Origin: Shewanella sp. | GTDB lineage: Bacteria; Pseudomonadota; Gammaproteobacteria; Enterobacterales; Shewanellaceae | Reading direction: 5' to 3' | NCBI GenBank assembly: GCA_004195335.1 | Contig: SDWK01001009.1 | Span: 1 to 11,897, forward strand | DNA: 11,897 nt | The notes under the pieces: generated by a model | Told to the model about the DNA's origin: nothing | Database searches by the model: none | The model's input: only the letters and a program-made list of their open reading frames with translations | Shown here: piece after piece, positions 1 to 7,162 of the stretch | Layout of the letters: every line of letters begins with the position of its first letter | Numbering within the stretch: the first letter of the stretch is position 1 | Position numbers and translations under genes: made by a program

Positions 1-99
1 TTGATTGTTACTCAATGAAAATGCATATTTCCTTCCCTCTTATTTGCCGCTATTCATTTCTATTTACTCTTGATTTTAGTTATCTACCCTATATCGCCA

Positions 100-138
100 A
101 GTGAAAATAAATGCTTTAATTATGCATTAAAATGCAAT
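100..138 (+). promoter_or_regulatory. tandem ARG boxes (putative ArgR operator of argA)
   Basis: Two ARG-box-like sites lie side by side. The downstream core, TGCATTAAAATGCA (123-136), is a near-perfect palindrome with TGCAT/ATGCA arms. The upstream core, TGAAAATAAATGCT (102-115), is a weaker copy of the TGAATWWWWATTCA consensus. Their centres are 21 bp apart, which equals two 18-bp boxes separated by 3 bp, the arrangement known for hexameric ArgR in enterobacteria. The site starts about 70 bp before the argA start codon, so repression by arginine-bound ArgR is inferred. I see no strong sigma-70 promoter here. A weak candidate is TTTAAT (115-120) with TAGTAT (138-143), which would overlap the operator. 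Confidence 0.65.
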
Positions 139-208
139 AGTATGGGGTTGTTACCCTGTCATACTTCAAATGACTGCATATCTGTTGAATTAAGGTGAGA
201 TATTACTC

Positions 209-1528
209 GTGCGTACCACTGAACTTGTTGATGGATTTCGTCATTCTGCCTCCTACGTTAACTCTCATCGGGGTAAGACTTTTGTCGTGATGTTAGGCGG
301 TGAAGCCCTGGCCCAAAGTAAATTTCGCTCGATTATCAATGATATCGCCTTGCTGCATAGCTTAGGTATCAAGATTGTTCTGGTGCATGGTGCTAGACCG
401 CAGATCGATGAAGCGTTGGCTGAGAAGTCCATCACTCCTGAATATTATAATGGCGTGCGGATCACCGAAGAGGATGCTTTCAAGGTTATCAAGCAGGTGG
501 TGGGTGGCCTTCAACTCGATATTACAGCAAGGCTTTCCATGAGCCTGAGTAATACGCCTATGCAAGGTGCTCAAATCAATGTGGTCAGTGGTAATTTTGT
601 TATTGCTCAGCCTTTGGGTGTCGATGATGGTGTGGATTACTGTCTCAGTGGCAAAGTCAGACGGATCGATGTTCAGGGGCTTAAGGCTCAGTTAGGCAAC
701 AATGGCATAGTGTTACTCGGTCCGATCGCGGCGTCGGTGACGGGAGAGAGCTTTAACTTAACCGCTGAAGAGGTGGCGACCCAAATAGCCGTCAAGCTCA
801 AGGCTGATAAGATGATTGGCTTCAGCTCTCAGAAAGGTATTCTGGATAGTTTTGGTGAGGTGTTGGCCGAATTAATGCCCAACGAAGCCCAGCAGATCCT
901 CAATAGTCTCGATCAGGAGTCTCATGTTTGTTTGGGGACCAAGGCATTTTTAAAAGCCAGTATCGATGCTTGTCGAAATGGCGTTTCCCGCTGCCACTTT
1001 GTCAGCTATCTCGATGATGGTTCTCTGTTACAGGAGTTGTTCTCCCGAGATGGTGTCGGTACGCAAATTGTTACCGAGAGTGCAGAGCGGCTGCGTCGTG
1101 CGGGCATTGGTGATATTGGTGGCATATTAGACCTGATCCGTCCGTTGGAAGAAAAGGGGATATTAGTGCGTCGCTCACGTGAACAGCTGGAGATGGAGAT
1201 CGAACAGTTTATGTTGATTGAGCGTGATGGCTTAGTGATAGGCTGCGCCGCCTTTTATCCGTTTGAGGAGGATAATGCCGGTGAGTTTGCTTGTCTGGTC
1301 GTGCACCCAGAGTATCGCGATGCGGATAGAGGAAGTATTTTACTCAATAATATCATTGGGCAGGCCAAGGTGAGAGGCTACTCGCGACTCTTTGCATTAA
1401 CAACCAGAAGCATTCACTGGTTCCTGGAACATGGCTTCGAAATCGTTGAGGTCGATGAATTACCGGATAAAAAGAAGCAGTTATACAATTATCAGAGAAA
1501 GTCTAAAATACTGGCGCTTGAGCTGTAA
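209..1528 (+). CDS. argA: N-acetylglutamate synthase ArgA
   Basis: ArgA transfers an acetyl group from acetyl-CoA to L-glutamate, the first step of arginine biosynthesis, in the cytoplasm. The 439-residue product matches the classical bifunctional-looking ArgA (E. coli 443 aa). An amino-acid-kinase domain covers about residues 20-285, with VVMLGGEAL at 26-34, VHGARPQI at 59-66 and [13 protein letters not shown] at 101-113. A GNAT acetyltransferase domain covers about 295-439, with the acyl-CoA loop region [14 protein letters not shown] at 366-379, then LTTRSIHWF at 397-405 and [15 protein letters not shown] near the C-terminus. The start is GTG, preceded by AAGGTGAG (192-199). This places [10 protein letters not shown] where the family begins, and no ATG competes nearby. 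Two ARG boxes upstream suggest arginine repression. In E. coli the enzyme is also feedback-inhibited by arginine, which is expected here but not visible. The gene appears to be a single transcription unit ended by the shared terminator at 1557-1587. Confidence 0.97.
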   Translation: MRTTELVDGFRHSASYVNSHRGKTFVVMLGGEALAQSKFRSIINDIALLHSLGIKIVLVHGARPQIDEALAEKSITPEYYNGVRITEEDAFKVIKQVVGGLQLDITARLSMSLSNTPMQGAQINVVSGNFVIAQPLGVDDGVDYCLSGKVRRIDVQGLKAQLGNNGIVLLGPIAASVTGESFNLTAEEVATQIAVKLKADKMIGFSSQKGILDSFGEVLAELMPNEAQQILNSLDQESHVCLGTKAFLKASIDACRNGVSRCHFVSYLDDGSLLQELFSRDGVGTQIVTESAERLRRAGIGDIGGILDLIRPLEEKGILVRRSREQLEMEIEQFMLIERDGLVIGCAAFYPFEEDNAGEFACLVVHPEYRDADRGSILLNNIIGQAKVRGYSRLFALTTRSIHWFLEHGFEIVEVDELPDKKKQLYNYQRKSKILALEL

Positions 1529-1543
1529 TACCGATTGGTATAA
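1526..1543. repeat. short ATACC-GATT-GGTAT palindromic motif
   Basis: TAATACCGATTGGTATAA overlaps the argA stop codon and contains 5-bp inverted arms ATACC/GGTAT around GATT. A partial copy, GATTGGTATTA, occurs at 3463-3473 in front of recQ. It looks like a short intergenic palindrome of a kind often scattered in Vibrio and Shewanella genomes, but two partial copies cannot establish a repeat family. Confidence 0.3.
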
Positions 1544-1556
1544 GTTTATTGGCAAT

Positions 1557-1587
1557 AAAAAAGGAAGCGTCTATCGCTTCCTTTTTT
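1557..1587. terminator. bidirectional intrinsic terminator between argA and rarD
   Basis: A perfect 7-bp stem, GGAAGCG (1563-1569) with CGCTTCC (1575-1581), closes a 5-nt loop. It is flanked by six A on the left (1557-1562) and six T on the right (1582-1587). The A and T tracts can extend the stem and give a U-tract on either strand. It lies 28 nt after the argA stop and 25 nt after the end of rarD, so it should end both convergent transcripts. Confidence 0.92.
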
Positions 1588-1612
1588 AGTTTGTGCAGCA
1601 TATAAGACTGCT

Positions 1613-2509
1613 CTAGGGATTTCTCAGATGCTGTTTACGCTTATAGAACATATCGATACTAAATACGATTAATGCGCTCCAGATGAAGCCAAAGGTGATC
1701 CCTTTCTCCAGATCAAAGGGTTCTTTGTAGAGCGTAACTGCGAGTATAAACATGATACTGGGACCGACATATTGAAAGAAGCCCAGCATAGAGAGCGGGA
1801 TTCTAACCGCTGCGGCAGCGAAACAGAGTAGCGGTATGGTTGTGACTATACCTGCGGCCATCAAGAGTAGATTGAGTGATAGTGTATTACTCATCAAGTT
1901 ATCGAGAGCATCTCCCATATTGGCGAACAAATAAATCAACGCAATAGGAAAGAGAATCGCGGTCTCTACTAATAACCCTGTCTTGGCATCGACATTGACC
2001 TTCTTGCGTAATAATCCGTATAAGCCGAAAGAGAAAGCCAGACCCAGTGAGACCAGAGGAATCGAACCAAACGAGATTAACTGAACCAGCACACCAGCCC
2101 CGGCTAAAGCCACGGCAAACCATTGTAGTTTCCGTAGTCGTTCACTAAGAAAAATCATACCTAACATGACATTAACCAGAGGGTTGATGAAATACCCCAG
2201 ACTGGCATCTAGCATATGGTCATTATTCACCGCCCAGATAAAAAGCAGCCAATTCCCCGCAATCAAGACGGATGTGAATGTGAGTACCGCCAGCTGTTTC
2301 GGACGTTTTAATACTTGTCTAAGTCTGGAGAATCCACCAAAGATGAACATCAGTAGGGCCACAAAAACAAAGGACCAGATCACACGATGGATCAAAATTT
2401 CAGTCGCAGAAACTTGACCGAGTAATTTAAAATAGAGGGCAGAAAAGCCCCACAAGGTATAGGCACAAAGCGCAAATACGATGCCTTTGTGGTGTTCAGA
2501 GTCAAGCAT
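1613..2509 (-). CDS. rarD: RarD, EamA/DMT-family inner-membrane transporter
   Basis: RarD belongs to the drug/metabolite transporter (EamA) superfamily. Its E. coli relative has long been annotated as a chloramphenicol-sensitive protein, but its substrate is unsettled. The 298-residue product (E. coli 296) is almost entirely hydrophobic, consistent with ten membrane helices. Family-typical strings are LIHRVIWSF, GNWLLFIWAVNNDHML, ASLGYFINPLVNVMLGMIFL, SLNLLLMAAGIVTTIPLLCF and LGFFQYVGPSIMF. I chose the ATG at 2509 because the protein then begins MLDSEHHKGIVFAL, as RarD proteins do. The reading frame is open upstream to a GTG at 2638, but those 43 residues do not resemble the family. No good Shine-Dalgarno precedes 2509; the only strong one nearby serves a 7-codon frame at 2649, so the true start carries some doubt. 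yigI lies upstream on the same strand, as in E. coli. Downstream is the shared terminator with argA. Confidence 0.92.
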   Translation of the reverse strand: MLDSEHHKGIVFALCAYTLWGFSALYFKLLGQVSATEILIHRVIWSFVFVALLMFIFGGFSRLRQVLKRPKQLAVLTFTSVLIAGNWLLFIWAVNNDHMLDASLGYFINPLVNVMLGMIFLSERLRKLQWFAVALAGAGVLVQLISFGSIPLVSLGLAFSFGLYGLLRKKVNVDAKTGLLVETAILFPIALIYLFANMGDALDNLMSNTLSLNLLLMAAGIVTTIPLLCFAAAAVRIPLSMLGFFQYVGPSIMFILAVTLYKEPFDLEKGITFGFIWSALIVFSIDMFYKRKQHLRNP

Positions 2510-2625
2510 GAATATAACTACAAAAGAAGAGAGTACGCTATTGTATGCGTCATGACTGGCGGGCTCAACTTCATCGGCAATATATGTCAGAAAAAGTGTT
2601 GTCTCGTAAAAGTGACACAAGGAAA

Positions 2626-2649
2626 CTAAAGCTGACACCCAGAAGCCAT
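2626..2649 (-). CDS. possible 7-codon upstream ORF in the rarD leader
   Basis: A textbook Shine-Dalgarno AGGAG (2656-2660) stands 6 nt before an ATG at 2649. It opens ATG GCT TCT GGG TGT CAG CTT TAG, encoding MASGCQL. The frame is out of phase with rarD, whose likely start is about 115 nt further on and has no comparable ribosome site. It could be a regulatory leader peptide, a ribosome-entry site for reinitiation, the relic of an older rarD start lost by frameshift, or chance. No peptide-specific codon bias points to attenuation. Confidence 0.25.
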   Translation of the reverse strand: MASGCQL

Positions 2650-2661
2650 TATTAACTCCTG

Positions 2662-2712
2662 AAAAATGAGAGTCAGCCGGCCTTAGGAGCCAGCAGGTGG
2701 ATAAGAGACTCT
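2662..2712 (-). terminator. possible hairpin terminator or attenuator after yigI
   Basis: Read on the minus strand, GCTGGC (2694-2689) pairs with GCCGGC (2681-2676), including one G-U pair, around a 7-nt loop. Flanking AGAGTC (2712-2707) and GACTCT (2674-2669) pair to form an outer stem with a large internal bulge. CATTTTTC follows (five T at 2666-2662). It begins about 32 nt after the yigI stop and ends just before the ribosome site at 2660, so it could partly separate yigI from rarD. The U-tract is short and offset, so it is weaker than the terminators at 1557 and 7514. Confidence 0.35.
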
Positions 2713-2743
2713 GTCAGTTCATCTGAGCAAGCTTATTTCGACA

Positions 2744-3208
2744 TTAACCCACCATGTAGGTCCCTGTCCCGAAGGCGATATGAGAGCCCTGTTCATTATG
2801 GAGTTCCATACGACAAACGGAAACTCGGTTGCCTGCACGTATCACAGTCCCCGTGCCAGTAAACTGCATCCCTCTCCCCGGTCTTAGGTAATCGATACGT
2901 AGATCTATGGTGCCTAATGTTTGCAATCGACTTTGCAGATCCTCAATGCTCCAGTCTTCCCGACTGGCAACCAAACCTGCAAAAACCGTGAGACCACCGA
3001 CAACATCGAGTACCGTAGCGGTGACTCCACCATGAAGTATCTGCTGATGAATATTACCGATGAGCTCAGGCTTCATGTTGATAACGACCTCGACACCATC
3101 GAGATCATAGCGTTTGATATCGAGCCCCAATAAATTATGGAAGGGAACCTGTTTGTCGAATACCTCGGCGACGCGACGAAGTGTCTGCTCTTGAATCGGG
3201 TTAGTCAT
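2744..3208 (-). CDS. yigI: YigI-family hot-dog acyl-CoA thioesterase
   Basis: This is a 154-residue single-domain hot-dog fold protein of the PaaI/YigI thioesterase group (E. coli YigI 155 aa), expected to hydrolyse acyl-CoA thioesters in the cytoplasm. The hot-dog signature is clear: ILHGG at 57-61 is followed by the central helix TATVLDVVGGL with Asp68 as a candidate catalytic carboxylate. The strands GTIDLRIDYLRPGRG (99-113) and RAGNRVSVCRMELHNEQG (124-141), and the C-terminal TYMVG, are diagnostic of YigI rather than of other PaaI-like enzymes. The ATG at 3208 has an AGGGAG ribosome site about 7 nt upstream. There is no signal peptide. It precedes rarD on the same strand, as in E. coli, and diverges from recQ. 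The substrate chain length cannot be read from the sequence. Confidence 0.9.
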   Translation of the reverse strand: MTNPIQEQTLRRVAEVFDKQVPFHNLLGLDIKRYDLDGVEVVINMKPELIGNIHQQILHGGVTATVLDVVGGLTVFAGLVASREDWSIEDLQSRLQTLGTIDLRIDYLRPGRGMQFTGTGTVIRAGNRVSVCRMELHNEQGSHIAFGTGTYMVG

Positions 3209-3246
3209 AAAGCTCCCTCTTAGACCTGTTTATTATTAGAGCAATT

Positions 3247-3276
3247 AATCTATCGCTTATGTATGTTCCAATGCAA
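3247..3276 (-). promoter_or_regulatory. candidate yigI promoter
   Basis: On the minus strand TTGCAT (3276-3271) and TAGATT (3252-3247) are 18 bp apart and lie about 40-65 bp before the yigI start. Both boxes are imperfect sigma-70 matches in AT-rich sequence, so this is only a suggestion. The spacer 3209-3507 holds no gene I can support, only the two divergent promoters and a perfect GTTAATTAAC palindrome at 3361-3370. Confidence 0.3.
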
Positions 3277-3443
3277 ATTTAAATCTCGACAAAAGGAAAA
3301 ATAGTACTGAATTTGTTAGGCATTAACTTTAGCTATCGGCTGAGTTTATGGCTGTAGCGAGTTAATTAACCTATTAAATCGACGTGATAATCTATGAGGT
3401 TGTGCAGTAAAACCTGACGATGATAGCGCTGGGCTATTGTTAT

Positions 3444-3474
3444 TTGACAAGCAATTTTATCTGATTGGTATTAG
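3444..3474 (+). promoter_or_regulatory. candidate recQ promoter
   Basis: A perfect -35 hexamer TTGACA (3444-3449) is followed at 17-19 bp by the overlapping -10 candidates GGTATT, GTATTA and TATTAG (3467-3474). The last matches TATAAT at four positions. It lies about 35 bp before the recQ ATG. No LexA box (CTGT-N8-ACAG) is visible here. Confidence 0.45.
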
Positions 3475-3507
3475 AATAGGCCCCCCAATTTCTGACTCTG
3501 ATGGCCA

Positions 3508-5331
3508 ATGGAACAAGCGATAGACGAACCTCAATTAGATCCGCTCTCTTCTAGTCTGCAATCTGTTTTCGGCTACCGGACATTCAGAGAGGGCCAAAGA
3601 GAGGTGATAGAGCAAAGCTGTTCGGGTAATGACTGTTTAGTCATTATGCCAACGGGCGGCGGAAAGAGTCTTTGCTATCAGCTTCCTGCTCTGCAACTGC
3701 CTGGATTGACCATTGTCGTGTCACCGCTTATCTCATTGATGAAAGATCAGGTCGATAGCCTGACTCAAATGGGAGTATCGGCAGCCTATCTTAATTCATC
3801 TCTACCCAGGGAAGAGAGTGCCAAAATCTTACAGCAGATGCACAAGGGCGAAATAAAGCTCTTGTATGTGTCGCCAGAGCGCCTCTTACAGGGACACTTT
3901 ATCGACAGGCTTCATGAGCTGCACATTTCGCTGTTTGCTATCGATGAAGCTCACTGTATCTCTCAATGGGGGCATGATTTCAGGCCTGAATACGCCGCTT
4001 TAGGAAAACTTAGAGAGGTTTTTCCTCATGTGCCTATCATGGCATTGACGGCGACAGCCGATAAGGCAACCAGAAAAGATATTTGCGATCGCTTAACCAT
4101 CAGTCCATTTTCGCTGCTTACCAGTTTCGATCGTCCTAATATTCGCTATACCGTGGCTGAGAAGCTAAATGCTGCGAATCAGTTGCGACAATTTGTGACC
4201 GATCAAAAAGGGACCAGCGGTATTATCTACTGTAGCAGTCGTCGCCGGGTTGATGAGGTGGCCGAACGACTGAGGTTGCAAGGCCACAACGCGGAAGCCT
4301 ATCACGCAGGGAAGACCCAGGAAGAACGATCCAATGTTCAGGACCGGTTTCTAAAAGATCAGCTTGATATTGTGGTCGCTACCGTGGCATTTGGAATGGG
4401 CATTAATAAGTCGAATGTACGTTATGTGGTTCATTACGATATTCCCAAGAGTGTTGAAGCCTATTATCAAGAGACTGGCAGAGCCGGACGTGACGGTTTA
4501 GATTCCGAAGCACTGATGCTATTCGACCCCGCCGATATCGGTCGCGTGCGTCACTTGATAGAGCAATCGGAACCCGGGCCACAACAACAGGTCGAGTTCC
4601 ATAAATTGAATACGATGGCCGCGTTCGCCGAGGCGCAGACGTGCCGTCGTCAGGTCTTGCTGCATTATTTTGATGAAAGTGCACTTGAGCCCTGTGGTAA
4701 CTGTGATATCTGTTTAGACCCTCCTAAACGCTATAACGGAATTCAAGATGCACAGAAGGTTCTTTCGTGTATCTATCGATTGGATCAACGTTTTGGGATC
4801 AATCATTTAATTGAAGTCTTGAGAGGTTCTAAGGCCGCAACTGTACTCGACCGTGGGCATGATAAGTTGTCGACCTGGGGTATAGGTAAAGAAAAAACTC
4901 ATGAGTTTTGGCTAAGTATTATAAGACAGATCATACATCTGGGTTTTGCCAGTCAAGATATTACCCGCGGCTCTTCGGTGAAGCTGAACCCGTCGGCCCG
5001 CTCAGTGTTGAAAGGTGAAGTTGAACTGTTACTCGCAGAGCCGAGGATTGTACTGCAAACGACCAAGCGAAGAGGGAGCAGTACACGCGCACCATTAAAT
5101 TATGATCGTAAGTTATTTGCTCGGCTTAAACAGCTCAGGCGTCAATTAGCCGAGGAGCTGGATGTTCCACCTTATCTGGTCTTTAACGATGCTTCTTTGG
5201 CTGAGATGGCGGCTATGATGCCGACGAGTCCGGGAGAAATGTTGGCCGTAAACGGTGTCGGGGAGCGTAAATTGAGTCGTTTTGGTGGTGAATTCCTTGA
5301 TGAAATTGCTAACTACTTAGCCGATAGTTAA
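3508..5331 (+). CDS. recQ: ATP-dependent DNA helicase RecQ
   Basis: RecQ is a 3'-5' superfamily 2 helicase acting in the RecF recombination pathway and in the processing of stalled replication forks. The product is full length (607 aa; E. coli 609). In order it shows motif 0 FGYRTFREGQ at 21-30, Walker A MPTGGGKS at 47-54, the DEAH box at 146-149, the aromatic-rich loop ISQWGHDFRPEY at 151-162, TATAD at 181-185 and motif VI QETGRAGRDG at 321-330. The zinc-binding cysteines of the RQC domain are C379, C396, C399 and C402, all present. A winged-helix part follows, and an HRDC domain spans about 530-607 with YDRKLFARLKQLR and VNGVGERKLSRFG. The ATG at 3508 is the first possible start, because an in-frame TGA lies at 3499-3501. 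It lacks a convincing Shine-Dalgarno. An out-of-frame ATG at 3501 overlaps the leader. The gene ends 5 bp from the convergent TPR gene with no terminator between them. Confidence 0.98.
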   Translation: MEQAIDEPQLDPLSSSLQSVFGYRTFREGQREVIEQSCSGNDCLVIMPTGGGKSLCYQLPALQLPGLTIVVSPLISLMKDQVDSLTQMGVSAAYLNSSLPREESAKILQQMHKGEIKLLYVSPERLLQGHFIDRLHELHISLFAIDEAHCISQWGHDFRPEYAALGKLREVFPHVPIMALTATADKATRKDICDRLTISPFSLLTSFDRPNIRYTVAEKLNAANQLRQFVTDQKGTSGIIYCSSRRRVDEVAERLRLQGHNAEAYHAGKTQEERSNVQDRFLKDQLDIVVATVAFGMGINKSNVRYVVHYDIPKSVEAYYQETGRAGRDGLDSEALMLFDPADIGRVRHLIEQSEPGPQQQVEFHKLNTMAAFAEAQTCRRQVLLHYFDESALEPCGNCDICLDPPKRYNGIQDAQKVLSCIYRLDQRFGINHLIEVLRGSKAATVLDRGHDKLSTWGIGKEKTHEFWLSIIRQIIHLGFASQDITRGSSVKLNPSARSVLKGEVELLLAEPRIVLQTTKRRGSSTRAPLNYDRKLFARLKQLRRQLAEELDVPPYLVFNDASLAEMAAMMPTSPGEMLAVNGVGERKLSRFGGEFLDEIANYLADS

Positions 5332-5336
5332 TCGTA

Positions 5337-7088
5337 TCAGCTTGTTGTTTCTTTATCGATTTTAGTTTGTCTGAGTTGTTGTATGTGGGCACGTTTTATC
5401 AATGAGTTCAGACTGTCATGTTGTTGCATACGAGCGTAACCAATTTTTGTTTTATTGCCATTCAATAAAGGCGTGATGATCTTCTTTATCTGCTCGATGA
5501 CCCTTAATGTGCCTTGCTCCTTTGTATGGGGAAGCAATAACAAAATGTCCCCATCTTCTCTGTTTATCACCAAGTCTTGATCTCGCAGTAAATTCTCTAT
5601 TCTGGATATGAGTAGTGGAAGATCGGTTTGGTAAACATGCACAGTGTGAATGATGATGAGGCTTAGGGGATACCCCCCCAATTTACTGTTACTGATTAAA
5701 CGCTCTATTTTATGTTCACGGCTCAGTGGCTCAATGGCTAATGGTGCCTGAATTGTTCTCTTTTTGTACCTGCTCGTTATGACTCCTAAAATAAAGCCAA
5801 ATAATAGTGTCAGTAGAATTGCAACGTAACCAGACTTAAATCCCAAGCCAACCTTTATTGATGAGTCGGCTTCTAGTAACTCAGTTTTAAAGACCTGCTG
5901 TTGTCTGCTTACTCTGGCATTTAACTGAAGCAGGCGGGTGTCTTTGATGAAGTTAAACGAGTTTTCGGCCGCATCGAAGCGCTTTAGTTGGTATTGGAGG
6001 GCCTGCTTAAAGTCTCCGATATCGGCATAGTAGTCGCTCAACAGTTGATAGCTAATGATTAACTCTGCATAGTGAGACGTTCGCAAGCCTGAGTTTATTG
6101 ATTGGTTGATTAATCTTATTGCTTTACTTGTGTTGCCACTTGCGAGTAATACCTCACCCAGCAAACGCTGCGCCCTTAATTCCTCAATGGTATTTTTCTG
6201 CTTTTTAAAGGTATTCAGACTGATTTCGAGTAGCTGAATCGCACTGATGTAGTTAGCTCTCTTATATTCGAGTTGGGCTACTTCTGTGTAGCTGACTGCC
6301 AGCTCAAACGCAGTGCTTAACTCGGGAAGTAAAGATTTGGCTTGCTGAATTAATGCGTCACTCGAAGGGGCTTGATTCAACTGCGCCATCTTAGCCATGT
6401 GAGTCGTCAGCAGAACACTGACCTTGCCTTGAAACTCCAGCGAGTCAGTGGCGCGTTTAATCATTTCGAAAGCTTGTTTGGTCTCATTCTTTTTTGCCAA
6501 TAGCTCACTGAGTGGCAGCTGAATATAGATGAGAGGAGGTAGAATCCAAGCCTGTTCTTGATTCTTTGCATCAGAATAAATATCAATCGCTAAGCTTAGA
6601 TCTTCGAATGCGCTGCTGTAGCTGTCGACTTGTGTATCTATGATGGCTCTCAACCTCAGTCCATTGATTAACGATTGCGGCTGTTTGAACTCTCTGGAAA
6701 GCAAAATGGATGAGTCGAGAATAGGAAGTGCTTGCCTGAAGTCGCCATAATTTGTAAATGCACCCGCCATACAGTTTAAAAAATAAGGGCGTGCCTGTTC
6801 GATTTTGAGAATTTTTGCTTTGGCTTCGCTGATCCTGGCAAGATTAATTGCCGCTTCATTTTCGCCTATCTGTAAAAAGGTTTCGCATCGGAATAGAGCC
6901 AGCCTGAGCTTTTCAGTTTCAGAGAGTTTTATCGGAGAGGAGATGGCTTCTAGCTTATTTATCTCAGCTAACGCTTCGCTTGGATATTGATAGATGAGAG
7001 TATCGATCGCATCGAGTTGTACTGATGTACTCGCCCATACTGGCGCGAGCCAGAATGTCAGGCTTAGCACGACGATACGAAAATCCAT
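5337..7088 (-). CDS. exported TPR protein with one membrane helix and a degenerate GGDEF-like domain
   Basis: No gene name is recognised. The 583-residue product starts with a signal peptide (MDFRIVVLSLTFWLAPVWA, likely cut after residue 19). Helical repeats of tetratricopeptide type cover about 30-375, for example ISAIQLLEISLNTFKKQ and DYYADIGDFKQALQYQLKRF. A long linker helix leads to one membrane segment at about 420-439 (GYVAILLTLLFGFILGVITS). RYKKR follows and should face the cytoplasm, so the repeats should be periplasmic. The C-terminal part (about 460-575) follows the order of a GGDEF domain: PLSLIII at 474-480, LLRDQDLVINREDGDI ending at 515, LLLLP at 516-520, IGYARM at 549-554 and RAH at 566-568. 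The signature is reduced to EDGD and the usual DPLTGLxNR entry is missing, so diguanylate cyclase activity is unlikely. I infer a sensor or scaffold that lost catalysis. The ATG at 7088 has GGAG 9 nt upstream and lies downstream of a perfect -10 box. The in-frame ATG at 7163 would sit upstream of that promoter. Confidence 0.8.
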   Translation of the reverse strand: MDFRIVVLSLTFWLAPVWASTSVQLDAIDTLIYQYPSEALAEINKLEAISSPIKLSETEKLRLALFRCETFLQIGENEAAINLARISEAKAKILKIEQARPYFLNCMAGAFTNYGDFRQALPILDSSILLSREFKQPQSLINGLRLRAIIDTQVDSYSSAFEDLSLAIDIYSDAKNQEQAWILPPLIYIQLPLSELLAKKNETKQAFEMIKRATDSLEFQGKVSVLLTTHMAKMAQLNQAPSSDALIQQAKSLLPELSTAFELAVSYTEVAQLEYKRANYISAIQLLEISLNTFKKQKNTIEELRAQRLLGEVLLASGNTSKAIRLINQSINSGLRTSHYAELIISYQLLSDYYADIGDFKQALQYQLKRFDAAENSFNFIKDTRLLQLNARVSRQQQVFKTELLEADSSIKVGLGFKSGYVAILLTLLFGFILGVITSRYKKRTIQAPLAIEPLSREHKIERLISNSKLGGYPLSLIIIHTVHVYQTDLPLLISRIENLLRDQDLVINREDGDILLLLPHTKEQGTLRVIEQIKKIITPLLNGNKTKIGYARMQQHDSLNSLIKRAHIQQLRQTKIDKETTS

Positions 7089-7133
7089 TTTTGCTTGCTC
7101 CGATTTATTCTTTAGATATCCATGAAGGTTTGC

Positions 7134-7162
7134 ATTATACCGAATTTCAATAAGATGTTGCA
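7134..7162 (-). promoter_or_regulatory. candidate promoter of the TPR/GGDEF-like gene
   Basis: The minus strand has a perfect TATAAT (7139-7134). The -35 region 17 bp upstream is poor (TGCAAC, 7162-7157). Transcription would begin near 7127, leaving a leader of about 40 nt before the ATG at 7088. This supports the shorter start of that gene. Confidence 0.45.

Noticed and set aside
12..25. Third ARG box TCAATGAAAATGCA
   Set aside because: It has several mismatches and lies 90 bp from the pair, off the 21-bp phase. AT-rich sequence produces such sites by chance.
2510..2638. N-terminal extension of rarD to the GTG at 2638
   Set aside because: The 43 extra residues have no RarD character, and the ATG at 2509 places the first membrane helix where the family has it.
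3209..3507. LexA/SOS box or small gene in the yigI-recQ spacer
   Set aside because: No CTGT-N8-ACAG match and no short frame with a ribosome site were found. Only promoter-like sequences and small palindromes are present.
4403..4684. Antisense reading frame inside recQ, and similar frames opposite leuA, leuB and leuC
   Set aside because: They lie fully within conserved genes, have no ribosome sites or recognisable protein character, and reflect codon use on the sense strand.
5673..5678. C6 run in the TPR gene as a phase-variation tract (also C6 at 3481-3486)
   Set aside because: Six bases is too short for efficient slipped-strand switching, and the frame is intact with GGYPL in a conserved-looking strand.
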